A stretch of 64,000 nucleotides of DNA. It comes from Acerihabitans sp047324305. Its GTDB lineage: Bacteria; Pseudomonadota; Gammaproteobacteria; Enterobacterales; Enterobacteriaceae. Each line of letters starts with the position of its first letter. Positions within the stretch are counted from its first letter, which is position 1. Of this stretch, positions 33,961 to 42,289 are shown in pieces. The stretch spans positions 1,798,001 through 1,862,000 of the forward strand of contig NZ_CP178740.1 in the NCBI RefSeq assembly GCF_047324305.1, read 5' to 3'. The position numbers and the translations under genes are program-made. Below the pieces are notes generated by a model. That model saw only the letters and a program-made list of their open reading frames with translations, did not search any database and was not told the origin of the DNA.

Positions 33961-35061
33961 CTAGAGACGCATCGGCATAACAACATATGCTGCCGCCTGG
34001 CTGGCGCAGTCTTCGATCTGCACGCTGGACACCCCATCGGTAAGCAATAAACGGACGTTTTCGCTTTTCAGGGCGTTAAGCACATCCAGTACGTAGCTGA
34101 CGTTAAAACCAATTTCCATCTCGGTTCCCTGGTAAACAACGTCCAGGATTTCCTCGGCTTCTTCCTGTTCGGGATTGTTGGCGGTAATTTTCAGCTGATC
34201 GGTGCTGAGGTACAGCCGCACGCCGCGGAATTTTTCGTTGGAGAGAATGGCGGCGCGGGCGAAGGCCTGCTTAAGCACATCGCAGCCCGCTTCCAGGGTT
34301 TTATCGGGATTTTTCGGCAATACGCGGCGATAATCCGGGAAGCGTCCGTCAACCAGCTTGGAGGTAAAGATATAATCACCGACGCTGGCGCGAATATTGT
34401 TGGTGCCTATCTGCAGTTTCAGCGGCGTTTCGCCGCCGTCCAGCATCCTGACCAGCTCCATGACCCCTTTACGCGGCACGATCACCGAATGGGTGGGCAA
34501 TTGCTGGCCGACCGGCATCGAACACACCGCCAGGCGATGGCCGTCGGTGGCCACGGTACGCAACTCTTCGCCTTCGGTTTCAAACAGCATGCCGTTGAGG
34601 TAATAGCGCACATCCTGATGGGCCATGGAAAACTGGGTCGATTCAATCAGGCGCTTAAGCGTGGACTGGGGCAGGGTGAATTCGACATCGCTCTGCCAGT
34701 CGTCCAGATTGGGGAAATCGGTCGCCGGCAGGGTCGACAGCGAAAAACGGCTGCGCCCGGAGCGGATCAACATGCGATCGCTTTCCAATATCACCGTGAT
34801 CTCCGCCCCATCGGGCAGGCCGCGGCAGATATCAAAAAATTTCCGTGCCGGCACGGTGGTCGCCCCCGGCTCATGGGGCTGGGACAGGGCCACTTTCGCC
34901 ACCATCTCCATTTCCAGGTCGGTGCCGGTCAGCAACAGACTGTCTTCGGCGACCTGCAATAACAAATTGCCCAGGATCGGCAGGGTGGGACGGCCGCCCA
35001 GCGGGCTGCTGACCTGTTGCAGTGGTTTAAGCAGATGCTCTCGTTCAACGATAAATTTCAT
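33961..35061 (-). CDS. dnaN: DNA polymerase III beta subunit (sliding clamp)
   Basis: The 366-residue product has the E. coli length and sequence, starting MKFIVEREHLLKPLQQVSSPLGGRPTLPILGN and ending QAAAYVVMPMRL. It forms the ring-shaped dimer that holds polymerase III on DNA; each monomer has three similar domains. The C-terminal MPMRL end is part of the pocket that binds clamp-binding motifs. It starts 3 nt after the dnaA stop codon, so translation is probably coupled. Confidence 0.98.
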   Translation of the reverse strand: MKFIVEREHLLKPLQQVSSPLGGRPTLPILGNLLLQVAEDSLLLTGTDLEMEMVAKVALSQPHEPGATTVPARKFFDICRGLPDGAEITVILESDRMLIRSGRSRFSLSTLPATDFPNLDDWQSDVEFTLPQSTLKRLIESTQFSMAHQDVRYYLNGMLFETEGEELRTVATDGHRLAVCSMPVGQQLPTHSVIVPRKGVMELVRMLDGGETPLKLQIGTNNIRASVGDYIFTSKLVDGRFPDYRRVLPKNPDKTLEAGCDVLKQAFARAAILSNEKFRGVRLYLSTDQLKITANNPEQEEAEEILDVVYQGTEMEIGFNVSYVLDVLNALKSENVRLLLTDGVSSVQIEDCASQAAAYVVMPMRL

Positions 35062-35064
35062 AGT

Positions 35065-36459
35065 TTAGGAAGATAATGTTCTGATTAAGTTGGAGTAATC
35101 TTCTTTGATATCGTGGCTCTCTTCACGCAGCTGCTCGATTTTCCGGCAGGCATGCAGCACCGTCGTATGATCGCGTCCGCCGAACGCGTCGCCGATTTCC
35201 GGCAGGCTATGGTTGGTCAGCTCTTTCGACAGCGCCATCGCCATCTGCCGCGGACGCGCCACGGAGCGGGATCGCCGCTTCGACAGCAGATCGGCCACCT
35301 TGATTTTATAATATTCCGCCACGGTTTTCTGGATATTATCGATGGTGACCAGTTTTTCCTGCAGCGCCAGCAGATCGCGCAACGCCTCGCGCACAAAATC
35401 GATGGTGATGGCGCGGCCGGTAAAGTTGGCGTTGGCGATTACCCGGTTCAGCGCGCCCTCCAGCTCACGCACATTGGAGCGTAGCCGTTTGGCGATAAAA
35501 AAAGCCACTTCCCCCGGCAGGCGGATATCGTTCTCGTCGGCTTTTTTCATCAGGATCGCCACGCGGGTCTCCAGCTCCGGCGGTTCGATCGCGACCGTCA
35601 GACCCCAACCGAAACGTGATTTCAGACGATCCTCCACCCCGTTGATCTCCTTGGGATAACGATCGGAGGTCAGGATGATTTGCTGATTACCTTCCAAAAG
35701 CGCATTAAAGGTATGGAAAAACTCTTCCTGCGAACGCTCTTTATTGGCGAAAAACTGGATATCATCGATCAGCAGGGCATCGACGGAGCGATAGTAGCGT
35801 TTAAATTCTTCAATGGCGTTGTTCTGCAGGGCCTTCACCATATCCTGCACAAAACGCTCGGAATGCATATACACCACCCGGGCATTGGCCTTACGCGCCA
35901 TGATGCCGTTGCCCACCGCCTGCAGCAGATGGGTCTTGCCCAGGCCGGTACCGCCGTACAAAAACAGCGGGTTATACGCGCCGCCGGGATTGTCCGCCAC
36001 CTGCCGCGCCGCCGCGCGCGCCAGCTGGTTGGATTTACCCTCGACGAAATTATCAAAATTATGTTTCGGATTTAAATTTGAACGGTAGGACAATTCAGGC
36101 TGCACCGGCGAGCTGTCCCAGCTTGGCCGCGCGGGCCTGGGACGGGACGCCTGCACCGGCGCCTCGCTGGCATGGCTGACCGGCTGCTGATGGGCGACCA
36201 CCACCGATAACGGCGGCTTGCTGCCGACTTCAAAACGCAGCAAAGGCGCATCGGTGCCGCAAAAATCGTTTAACAACCCATTGATATTATTCAGATATTT
36301 ATCGCGCACCCAATCCAGGACAAAACGATTCGGAGCATATAGCGCCAGCGTGTTGTCGTTGAGCTCCGCCTGCAAAGGGCGAATCCACATACTGAATTCT
36401 GTGGCAGGTAATTCATCCTGTAGTCGGGCAAGGCATTGCTGCCAAAGCGAAAGTGACAC
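35065..36459 (-). CDS. dnaA: Chromosomal replication initiator DnaA
   Basis: The 464-residue initiator begins at a GTG (36459), as in E. coli, giving (V)SLSLWQQCLARLQDELPATEF; GGAG lies upstream. Domains are I (DnaB/DiaA binding, 1-90), II (variable, rich in Pro and Ser here), III (AAA+: GGTGLGKTHLL Walker A, ALLIDDIQFF Walker B, Arg-finger region) and IV (DNA binding, with GGRDHTTVLHACRKI). Domain III and IV match E. coli almost residue for residue, and the linker domain II differs. The longer frame to 36504 is not used. It is the first gene of the dnaA-dnaN-recF-gyrB unit. Confidence 0.98.
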   Translation of the reverse strand: MSLSLWQQCLARLQDELPATEFSMWIRPLQAELNDNTLALYAPNRFVLDWVRDKYLNNINGLLNDFCGTDAPLLRFEVGSKPPLSVVVAHQQPVSHASEAPVQASRPRPARPSWDSSPVQPELSYRSNLNPKHNFDNFVEGKSNQLARAAARQVADNPGGAYNPLFLYGGTGLGKTHLLQAVGNGIMARKANARVVYMHSERFVQDMVKALQNNAIEEFKRYYRSVDALLIDDIQFFANKERSQEEFFHTFNALLEGNQQIILTSDRYPKEINGVEDRLKSRFGWGLTVAIEPPELETRVAILMKKADENDIRLPGEVAFFIAKRLRSNVRELEGALNRVIANANFTGRAITIDFVREALRDLLALQEKLVTIDNIQKTVAEYYKIKVADLLSKRRSRSVARPRQMAMALSKELTNHSLPEIGDAFGGRDHTTVLHACRKIEQLREESHDIKEDYSNLIRTLSS

Positions 36460-36618
36460 GGCGGACTCCAATCGAACAAGATCAACAAAAGAAAAGAAAC
36501 ACAACTGTATGATTCAGGATCATCTTTTTGACACCGGCTACCGCGATGGCAGCCCGCGAACCGCCTTTAACGGTTTACCGCGACGAAATCCCCGGAGGAT
36601 CCCCGTCAGGGACTGCGG

Positions 36619-36624
36619 ATCATA
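36619..36624 (-). promoter_or_regulatory. Conserved -10 of the proximal dnaA promoter
   Basis: TATGAT followed by CCGCAGTCC on the minus strand matches the E. coli dnaA2p region as I remember it. The -35 is poor, as it is in E. coli. Confidence 0.5.
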
Positions 36625-36673
36625 ACGCAAAGCGCGTCCAAGATCCTCCTCTTCTACACAGTTTTGATCCTTT

Positions 36674-36682
36674 TTATCCACA
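36674..36682 (-). promoter_or_regulatory. DnaA box in the dnaA promoter
   Basis: The consensus nonamer TTATCCACA (TGTGGATAA on the minus strand) is followed by AAAGGATC. It is the expected autoregulatory DnaA site between the dnaA promoters. Confidence 0.88.
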
Positions 36683-36969
36683 GGCTCCCAGGGGCGCGAA
36701 AGAGTGTAACCGATTCTCCATTCGCTGGATAAAATGTAACTCTTATATCAGTGAAATTAAGCATAGTCTGATTTTCGACCACTGCCCGCCGCCGCGGGAT
36801 CCTAATAATAATGCGCTTGATCCCGGCAGATCCTTGCGCTTTGCCCCGGAACCCGTATAATTCTCAGCCCTACGCGTGACACCTGGTCAGCTTGTCTGGT
36901 TAAGTTTGATTTTCAGACGGGGTTGCCGGGATGGACACGGGTATCCAGGTGGGTAAAACGTGATGAGAA

Positions 36970-36998
36970 TTGACTCAGGACTGTACAATTATTACAAT
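36970..36998 (+). promoter_or_regulatory. Strong sigma-70 promoter of rpmH
   Basis: TTGACT (36970-36975), a 17-bp spacer and TACAAT (36993-36998) lie about 105 bp before rpmH. Confidence 0.85.
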
Positions 36999-37103
36999 CC
37001 CCGCCTCTTTGTCCTTTGATGCGATTGAGGCGTCGGTCTTTTTCACGCCGAGTAGCCAAACGCGTTTACTGTGAAGTCACACATTTGTTAGGTATAAATC
37101 GCT

Positions 37104-37247
37104 ATGAAACGCACTTTCCAACCGTCCGTCTTGAAACGCAACCGTACCCACGGTTTCCGTACTCGTATGGCAACGAAGAATGGTCGTCTGGTTTTGGCAC
37201 GTCGTCGTGCTAAAGGCCGTACACGTCTGTCCGTATCTTCTAAGTAA
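37104..37247 (+). CDS. rpmH: 50S ribosomal protein L34
   Basis: The 47-residue, strongly basic protein MKRTFQPSVLKRNRTHGFRT..., ending LSVSSK, is L34, one residue longer than in E. coli by an extra Ser near the end. It binds 23S rRNA in the large subunit. It is transcribed divergently from dnaA and stands 17 nt before rnpA, with a strong promoter upstream. The gene is too short to stand out by length but is unmistakable. Confidence 0.97.
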   Translation: MKRTFQPSVLKRNRTHGFRTRMATKNGRLVLARRRAKGRTRLSVSSK

Positions 37248-37264
37248 TAAAGCTAACCCCCCCG

Positions 37265-37624
37265 GTGGTTAAGCTAGCATTTCCCAGGGAGTTACGGTTG
37301 TTAACTCCCAATCATTTTACTTTCGTCTTCCAGCAGCCACAACGGGCCGGCACGCCGCAAATCACCATCCTCGGCCGCCTGAATACGCTGGGGCATCCCC
37401 GCGTCGGTCTGACGGTCGCCAAAAAACATGTCAAACGGGCCCATGAACGCAACCGGATCAAGCGGCTTACCCGCGAAAGTTTCCGGACGCACCAGCACGC
37501 CCTGCCCGCCATGGATTTTGTCGTCATCGCCAAGAAAGGGGTGCAGGATTTGGATAACCATGCCTTGACGGAAGCGTTGGAAAAATTATGGCGCCGCCAT
37601 TGTCGCCAGTCTCCTGGTTGTTAA
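37265..37624 (+). CDS. rnpA: Ribonuclease P protein component
   Basis: The 119-residue basic protein matches E. coli RnpA: VVKLAFPRELRLLTPNHFTFVFQQPQRAGTP, then VAKKHVKRAHERNRIKRLTRESFR with the RNR motif. It helps the catalytic RNA (M1) cleave 5' leaders from pre-tRNAs. Translation starts at GTG (37265) as in relatives. Its 3' end overlaps yidD by 37 bp, as is usual for this gene pair. Confidence 0.97.
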   Translation: MVKLAFPRELRLLTPNHFTFVFQQPQRAGTPQITILGRLNTLGHPRVGLTVAKKHVKRAHERNRIKRLTRESFRTHQHALPAMDFVVIAKKGVQDLDNHALTEALEKLWRRHCRQSPGC

Positions 37625-37845
37625 TCGGGTTGATACGCGGGTATCAACTGTTTATCAGCCCGTTGCTGGGATCTCACTGCCGGTTCCAGCCCAGTTGCTC
37701 GCAGTACGGTATTGAGGCGATACGCCGGTTCGGAATGTTAAAAGGCAGTTGGTTGACATTGAAACGCGTATTAAAATGCCATCCTTTGAACCCAGGTGGC
37801 GATGACCCCGTGCCGCCGAAAACCAACGATAACAGAGAACATTAA
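37588..37845 (+). CDS. yidD: Membrane protein insertion efficiency factor YidD
   Basis: The 85-residue protein has the UPF0161 signature: LIRGYQLFISPLLGSHCRFQPSCSQYGIEAIRRFG and KCHPLNPGGDDPVP, with the conserved cysteines. YidD is a small membrane-associated protein that improves YidC-dependent insertion. It overlaps rnpA and ends 2 nt before yidC, consistent with coupled expression. Confidence 0.95.
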   Translation: MAPPLSPVSWLLIGLIRGYQLFISPLLGSHCRFQPSCSQYGIEAIRRFGMLKGSWLTLKRVLKCHPLNPGGDDPVPPKTNDNREH

Positions 37846-37847
37846 AG

Positions 37848-39494
37848 ATGGATTCGCAACGCAATCTTCTTGTCATCGCTCTGCTGTTCGTGTCTTTCAT
37901 GATCTGGCAGACCTGGCAGACGGACCACAATCCGCAGCAGCAGGCCGTCACGACAACGCAACAGACAGCGAACACGGCAACCGGTGACGCAGCAGTAACT
38001 CAGGGACTACCCGCCAGCGGGCAGGGGCAACTGATCAACGTGAAAACCGATGTGCTTTCACTGACCATCAATACCCGCGGCGGCGATATCGAGCAGGCCC
38101 ATCTGCTGACTTATCCGGATAAACTGGGTTCCGATCAGCCGTTCCACCTGCTGGAAACCTCCCCCGAGTTTGTCTACCAGGCGCAAAGCGGCCTGACCGG
38201 CAAAAACGGCCCGGACAACCCGGCCAACGGCGAGCGCCCGCTGTATAACATCAACCAGGACACCTATGTGCTGGCCGATAACCAGGGCGAGCTGCGCGTG
38301 CCGCTGACCTACACCGGCGCCGACGGCGTGGTGTACACCAAGACCTTTATCCTGAAACGGGGCGACTACGCGGTGGGCGTCGAGTACGCTGTTAAGAACA
38401 CCGGCGATAAGCCGCTTGAACTGGCCCTGTTCGGCCAGCTGAAGCAATCCGTCGATTTACCCAAGCATCGCGATACCGGCAGCAGCAACTTTGCCCTGCA
38501 CACCTATCGCGGCGCGGCCTACTCGTCCAGCGACACCAAATATAAGAAATACAGCTTCAGCGATATTAAAGACGGGCCGCTGAGCATCAATACCCAGGGC
38601 GGCTGGGTAGCCATGCTGCAACAATATTTCGCCACCGCCTGGATCCCGGGCACCCAGGGCACCAATACGTTTTTTACCACCCATATGGATAACGGCCAGG
38701 CCGCGGTGGGGTTTAAATCCTCGCCGGTCACCGTTGCCCCGGGCGGTGAAAGCACCCTGGACGCCACGTTATGGGTCGGCCCCGAAATCCAGGACAAGAT
38801 GGCGGCCATCGCCCCGCATCTGGATTTGACCGTGGACTACGGCTGGCTGTGGTTTATCAGCCAGCCGCTGTTTAAGCTGCTGAAGTTTATCCACAGCTAT
38901 GTGGGTAACTGGGGCTTCTCGATCATCGTCATCACCTTTATCGTCCGTGGCATTATGTACCCGCTGACCAAGGCGCAGTACACCTCCATGGCGAAGATGC
39001 GCATGTTGCAGCCGAAGCTGGCGGCCATGCGCGAGAAAATCGGCGACGATAAGCAGCGCATGAGCCAGGAAATGATGGCGCTGTATAAATCCGAGAAGGT
39101 CAATCCGCTGGGCGGCTGCCTGCCGCTGGTGGTGCAGATGCCGATATTCCTGGCGCTGTACTATATGCTGATGGGCTCCATCGAGCTGCGCGGCGCGCCG
39201 TTTATCCTGTGGATACAAGACCTGTCCGCCCAAGACCCGTACTATATCCTGCCGATCCTGATGGGCATCACGATGTTCTTCATTCAGAAGATGTCGCCGA
39301 CCACCGTCGCCGATCCGATGCAGCAGAAAGTGATGACCTTCATGCCGGTCATCTTTACGGTGTTCTTCCTGTGGTTCCCCTCCGGCCTGGTGCTGTACTA
39401 TATCGTCAGCAACATGGTGACCATTATCCAGCAGCAGCTGATTTATCGCGGCCTGGAAAAACGCGGCCTGCACAGCCGGGACAAAAAGAAATAA
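37848..39494 (+). CDS. yidC: Membrane protein insertase YidC
   Basis: The 548-residue insertase has the same length as E. coli YidC. It has an N-terminal membrane anchor (NLLVIALLFVSFMIWQTW), a large periplasmic domain (about residues 50-340) and a conserved C-terminal region of five helices (about 345-535, with FSIIVITFIVRGIMYPLT and PLGGCLPLVVQMPIFLALY). It inserts and folds inner-membrane proteins with or without SecYEG. The positively charged C-terminus (RGLHSRDKKK) helps ribosome binding. It is followed by a strong terminator. Confidence 0.98.
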   Translation: MDSQRNLLVIALLFVSFMIWQTWQTDHNPQQQAVTTTQQTANTATGDAAVTQGLPASGQGQLINVKTDVLSLTINTRGGDIEQAHLLTYPDKLGSDQPFHLLETSPEFVYQAQSGLTGKNGPDNPANGERPLYNINQDTYVLADNQGELRVPLTYTGADGVVYTKTFILKRGDYAVGVEYAVKNTGDKPLELALFGQLKQSVDLPKHRDTGSSNFALHTYRGAAYSSSDTKYKKYSFSDIKDGPLSINTQGGWVAMLQQYFATAWIPGTQGTNTFFTTHMDNGQAAVGFKSSPVTVAPGGESTLDATLWVGPEIQDKMAAIAPHLDLTVDYGWLWFISQPLFKLLKFIHSYVGNWGFSIIVITFIVRGIMYPLTKAQYTSMAKMRMLQPKLAAMREKIGDDKQRMSQEMMALYKSEKVNPLGGCLPLVVQMPIFLALYYMLMGSIELRGAPFILWIQDLSAQDPYYILPILMGITMFFIQKMSPTTVADPMQQKVMTFMPVIFTVFFLWFPSGLVLYYIVSNMVTIIQQQLIYRGLEKRGLHSRDKKK

Positions 39495-39525
39495 CCCCAG
39501 TCGGTTTTCCGGACGCTAAACCCTG

Positions 39526-39558
39526 CCAAGGCGGTCATCTGACCGCCTTGGTTTTTTT
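39526..39558 (+). terminator. Rho-independent terminator after yidC
   Basis: CCAAGGCGGTCA and TGACCGCCTTGG form a perfect 12-bp stem followed by seven T residues. Confidence 0.95.
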
Positions 39559-39589
39559 AAGCGCGCCAGCGGCGCGAAGAGAGAACAGT

Positions 39590-40954
39590 ATGAGCCAAAT
39601 GGATACCATCGTTGCCCAAGCGACGCCGCCCGGACGCGGCGGGGTAGGCATGCTGCGCGTTTCCGGGCCCATGGCCGCGGAGGTGGCGCGCCAGGTGCTC
39701 GGCACGTTGCCCAAGCCCCGTTATGCCGATTACCTGCCGTTTCGCGCGGTAGACGGCACCACGCTGGACCAGGGCATCGCACTGTTTTTTCCCGGCCCCC
39801 ATTCCTTCACCGGCGAGGACGTGCTGGAGCTGCAGGGCCACGGCGGCCCGGTAATACTGGATATGCTGTTAAAACGCATCCTGGCCCTGCCAGGGCTGCG
39901 TATCGCCCGTCCGGGAGAGTTCTCCGAGCGCGCGTTTCTCAATGATAAGCTGGATCTGGCCCAGGCCGAGGCCATTGCCGACTTAATCGACGCCAGCTCC
40001 GAGCAGGCGGCCCGTTCGGCGGTAAACTCATTACAGGGCGTATTTTCCCAGCGCGTACATCATTTGGTGGAAGCACTTACTAACTTGCGCATCTATGTCG
40101 AAGCGGCCATCGACTTCCCGGATGAGGAAATTGATTTCCTTTCCGATGGCAAAATCGAAGGCAGCCTTAACCGCGTCATGGACGACCTGCGCCAGGTACG
40201 CTCAGAGGCCCGCCAGGGCAGCCTGCTGCGCGAGGGCATGAAGGTCGTCATCGCGGGGCGGCCCAACGCCGGCAAATCCAGCCTGCTGAACGCCCTGGCC
40301 GGGCGCGAGGCGGCTATCGTCACCGCCATCGCCGGCACTACCCGCGACGTGCTGCGCGAACATATCCTGCTCAACGGCATGCCGCTGCATATTATCGACA
40401 CCGCCGGCCTGCGCGAAGCCGGCGACGAAGTGGAGCGCATCGGCATTGAACGCGCCTGGCGGGAAATCGAGCAGGCCGACCACGTATTGCTGATGGTGGA
40501 CGGCGCCCGCACCGCCGTTAACGACCCAGACCAGCTGTGGCCGGAACTGATTGCCCGCCTTCCGCCGGCCATGCCGCTGACGGTAATCCGCAATAAGGCC
40601 GACCTGACCGGTGAAGCACCGGGTATCACCGAAGTAAATGGCCACTCACTTATTACCCTTTCCGCCCAGTCCGGCGATGGCGTTGATCTGCTGCGCGCGC
40701 ATTTACAGCAGAGCGTGGGCTTTAACGGCAGCCTTGAGGGCGGGTTCCTGGCCAGGCGGCGGCATTTACAGGCGCTGGATATCGCTGGCGCGCATCTGGT
40801 ACAGGGTAAAGAACAGTTAGTAAGTGCTTACGCGGGGGAGTTGCTGGCGGAGGAACTGCGGCTGGCGCAGCAGGCGCTCAGCGAAATTACCGGGGAATTC
40901 AGCTCGGATGATTTGCTGGGGAGGATATTTTCGAGTTTTTGTATCGGGAAGTGA
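39590..40954 (+). CDS. mnmE: tRNA uridine-5-carboxymethylaminomethyl modification GTPase MnmE
   Basis: The 454-residue protein has the E. coli length. MnmE with MnmG adds the cmnm5 group to wobble uridine-34 of several tRNAs. The N-terminal folate-binding domain (TIVAQATPPGRGGVGMLRVSG) is followed by a helical domain with an inserted G domain: GRPNAGKSSLLN (about residue 223), GTTRD, DTAGLRE and NKAD. The C-terminal CIGK provides the conserved cysteine motif. The frame is open far upstream inside yidC, but only the ATG at 39590 gives the family start; it follows a terminator. Confidence 0.97.
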   Translation: MSQMDTIVAQATPPGRGGVGMLRVSGPMAAEVARQVLGTLPKPRYADYLPFRAVDGTTLDQGIALFFPGPHSFTGEDVLELQGHGGPVILDMLLKRILALPGLRIARPGEFSERAFLNDKLDLAQAEAIADLIDASSEQAARSAVNSLQGVFSQRVHHLVEALTNLRIYVEAAIDFPDEEIDFLSDGKIEGSLNRVMDDLRQVRSEARQGSLLREGMKVVIAGRPNAGKSSLLNALAGREAAIVTAIAGTTRDVLREHILLNGMPLHIIDTAGLREAGDEVERIGIERAWREIEQADHVLLMVDGARTAVNDPDQLWPELIARLPPAMPLTVIRNKADLTGEAPGITEVNGHSLITLSAQSGDGVDLLRAHLQQSVGFNGSLEGGFLARRRHLQALDIAGAHLVQGKEQLVSAYAGELLAEELRLAQQALSEITGEFSSDDLLGRIFSSFCIGK

Positions 40955-41009
40955 GAACGGAAAGGTAATCTTGGAAAAAATAACATCTTTTGCTTTGTTG
41001 GACGCCATC

Positions 41010-41255
41010 ATGTCAACACCCGCTATCCCTCTCAAAATCGACGACAGGCTTAAAACGCGTGTCAAAGAGTGGGCGGATGCACGCGAGAGTTTTAAGCGGG
41101 AAGCCATCGACTCTTGGCATCACTACCAGGAGAGCGGTTTGCATCTGACCGGTGATGAAATCTACGCCTGGCTGCGTGATTGGGGAACAGAAGCGGGCAA
41201 GGATAGTCCTGAATGCCACAACTCATCATCTCAGAGCGAACCGCAACCCCGTTAA
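41010..41255 (+). CDS. Orphan ribbon-helix-helix antitoxin (ParD-like)
   Basis: The 81-residue product has an N-terminal RHH strand/helix (IPLKIDDRLKTRVKEWADARESFKREAIDSW), then the tail HYQESGLHLTGDEIYAWL typical of antitoxins paired with ParE/RelE toxins. In intact systems this protein ends soon after PECH, where the toxin ATG overlaps. Here the frame reads on for 13 residues and the following toxin is broken. Longer upstream frames lie inside mnmE and are not used. It may still bind its own promoter or neutralise a related toxin encoded elsewhere. Confidence 0.7.
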   Translation: MSTPAIPLKIDDRLKTRVKEWADARESFKREAIDSWHHYQESGLHLTGDEIYAWLRDWGTEAGKDSPECHNSSSQSEPQPR

Positions 41256-41287
41256 TTCGCCGCCGTGAGTTTATTACCCGAAAATAA
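41213..41287 (+). pseudogene. Degenerate ParE/RelE-type toxin fragment
   Basis: A 24-codon frame starting ATG overlaps the antitoxin end and reads MPQLIISERT, then loses similarity and stops. MPQLIIS with a following charged helix is the usual beginning of ParE-like toxins that follow this antitoxin type. The remainder of about 70 codons is absent, so the toxin is decayed. Confidence 0.6.
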
Positions 41288-41314
41288 ACTTTTAAATCAA
41301 TTGCATATACATTT

Positions 41315-42181
41315 TTAGCTTCTGTAAGAGGGGACGCCCACGCTATGGCGTATTTGCTGCGCGAGTTCGCTCACTGCACGTGGAAGCTGTCCTTTCGCGT
41401 GGTAAAGATTGATGGCGAACGGGGGAAGTTTGGGCAGGTTCTCGCCAAAGGGCAGGATGCTGAGATCGTTCGGAACGGTCGAGGCCAGCCACACCGTTAC
41501 CGCCAAATCAGCCTGAACCGTGGCCCGTGTCGCATCAATGCTGCCGCTCTCGAACATCGTTCGCCAGGCAAGATCGCATGCGCTGAGCGCCTGCAAAACA
41601 ACGGGGCGAAAAGCGCAGGTTTCCGCGACCATGGAAACCGGAAGCGGGTTCTTCAGATACGCCGCGCCGCCCTTCGCGCCGACCCAGACCAGACGATCCA
41701 CCGCCAGGCATTCTCCCCCCGACGTCCCGACCGGCTCCTCGATCAGGGCGAGATCTATTGCGCCATCAGTAATGGCGGTCAACAGTTCAGGGGAAGCAAG
41801 ACAAACAAGTTTGATATCCACCTGCGGATACGCTTGCGAAAAAGCCTTCAGGATCGGAGGTAGCCAGGTTCCGACCAGATCATAAGGCGCGCCAAGGCGG
41901 ACGAGGCCATCTATGGGTCCTTCCGCCATCTCGGCCCACAGCTCGTCATTCAAAGTGATAAGGCGCCTTGCCTTTGCCAGGAACCGCTCTCCGTTTGAGG
42001 TCAGGCGAAGAGCTCTGTTCTGACGTATAAATAATGCGCCGGATAAGTCCTCCAGCCGGGCAATCTGCTGGCTGACCGCGCTCTGCGTAAGATGCAAAGC
42101 ATTACCGGCCGCTGTCATGCTGGCGTGATCGGCGACGGCGACGAAGGTGCGAAGTAGAACGATATCGAGATTGCGAGCCAT
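41315..42181 (-). CDS. LysR-family regulator
   Basis: The 288-residue protein has an N-terminal winged HTH (LRTFVAVADHASMTAAGNALHLTQSAVSQQIARLEDLSGALFIRQ) and a type-2 periplasmic-binding effector domain. It is divergent from a LysE-type exporter gene, a common pair in which the regulator senses the exported amino acid or a related metabolite. Starts at 42181 or 42190 are both possible; the second adds three residues. No clear Shine-Dalgarno is present, and the start codon lies in a 33-bp palindrome, so autoregulation at this site is likely. Confidence 0.87.
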   Translation of the reverse strand: MARNLDIVLLRTFVAVADHASMTAAGNALHLTQSAVSQQIARLEDLSGALFIRQNRALRLTSNGERFLAKARRLITLNDELWAEMAEGPIDGLVRLGAPYDLVGTWLPPILKAFSQAYPQVDIKLVCLASPELLTAITDGAIDLALIEEPVGTSGGECLAVDRLVWVGAKGGAAYLKNPLPVSMVAETCAFRPVVLQALSACDLAWRTMFESGSIDATRATVQADLAVTVWLASTVPNDLSILPFGENLPKLPPFAINLYHAKGQLPRAVSELAQQIRHSVGVPSYRS

Positions 42182-42212
42182 GGCATGCATTATGACTTGT
42201 AATGCATGCCAT
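42180..42212. promoter_or_regulatory. 33-bp palindrome at the lysR/lysE-type divergent promoter
   Basis: ATGGCATGCATTA (42180-42192) and TAATGCATGCCAT (42200-42212) are perfect 13-bp inverted arms around TGACTTG. The left arm covers the start codon region of the LysR gene. Confidence 0.75.
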
Positions 42213-42289
42213 GCACAATATGAGATTCAATTATGCATGGCGCCGCGATAGAGTTCCCCAATACGTTTGAGATGCGTGGGGAGAATTGC

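Larger units (their letters stand above)
36480..36832. promoter_or_regulatory. Dam-site cluster in the dnaA promoter region
   Basis: Nine GATC sites (36480, 36518, 36598, 36618, 36642, 36666, 36798, 36819, 36829) lie within 353 bp, against about 1.4 expected by chance. GATC clusters at dnaA are targets of Dam methylation and SeqA sequestration. Confidence 0.75.

Noticed and set aside
36460..36960. Chromosomal origin (oriC) at the dnaA-rpmH gap
   Set aside because: Only one perfect DnaA box and no AT-rich 13-mer array are seen. In enterobacteria oriC lies near mnmG/mioC, and the Dam cluster is explained by dnaA promoter control.
39209..39589. N-terminal extension of the mnmE frame into yidC
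   Set aside because: It lies inside yidC and crosses the yidC terminator; the ATG at 39590 gives the family start and length.
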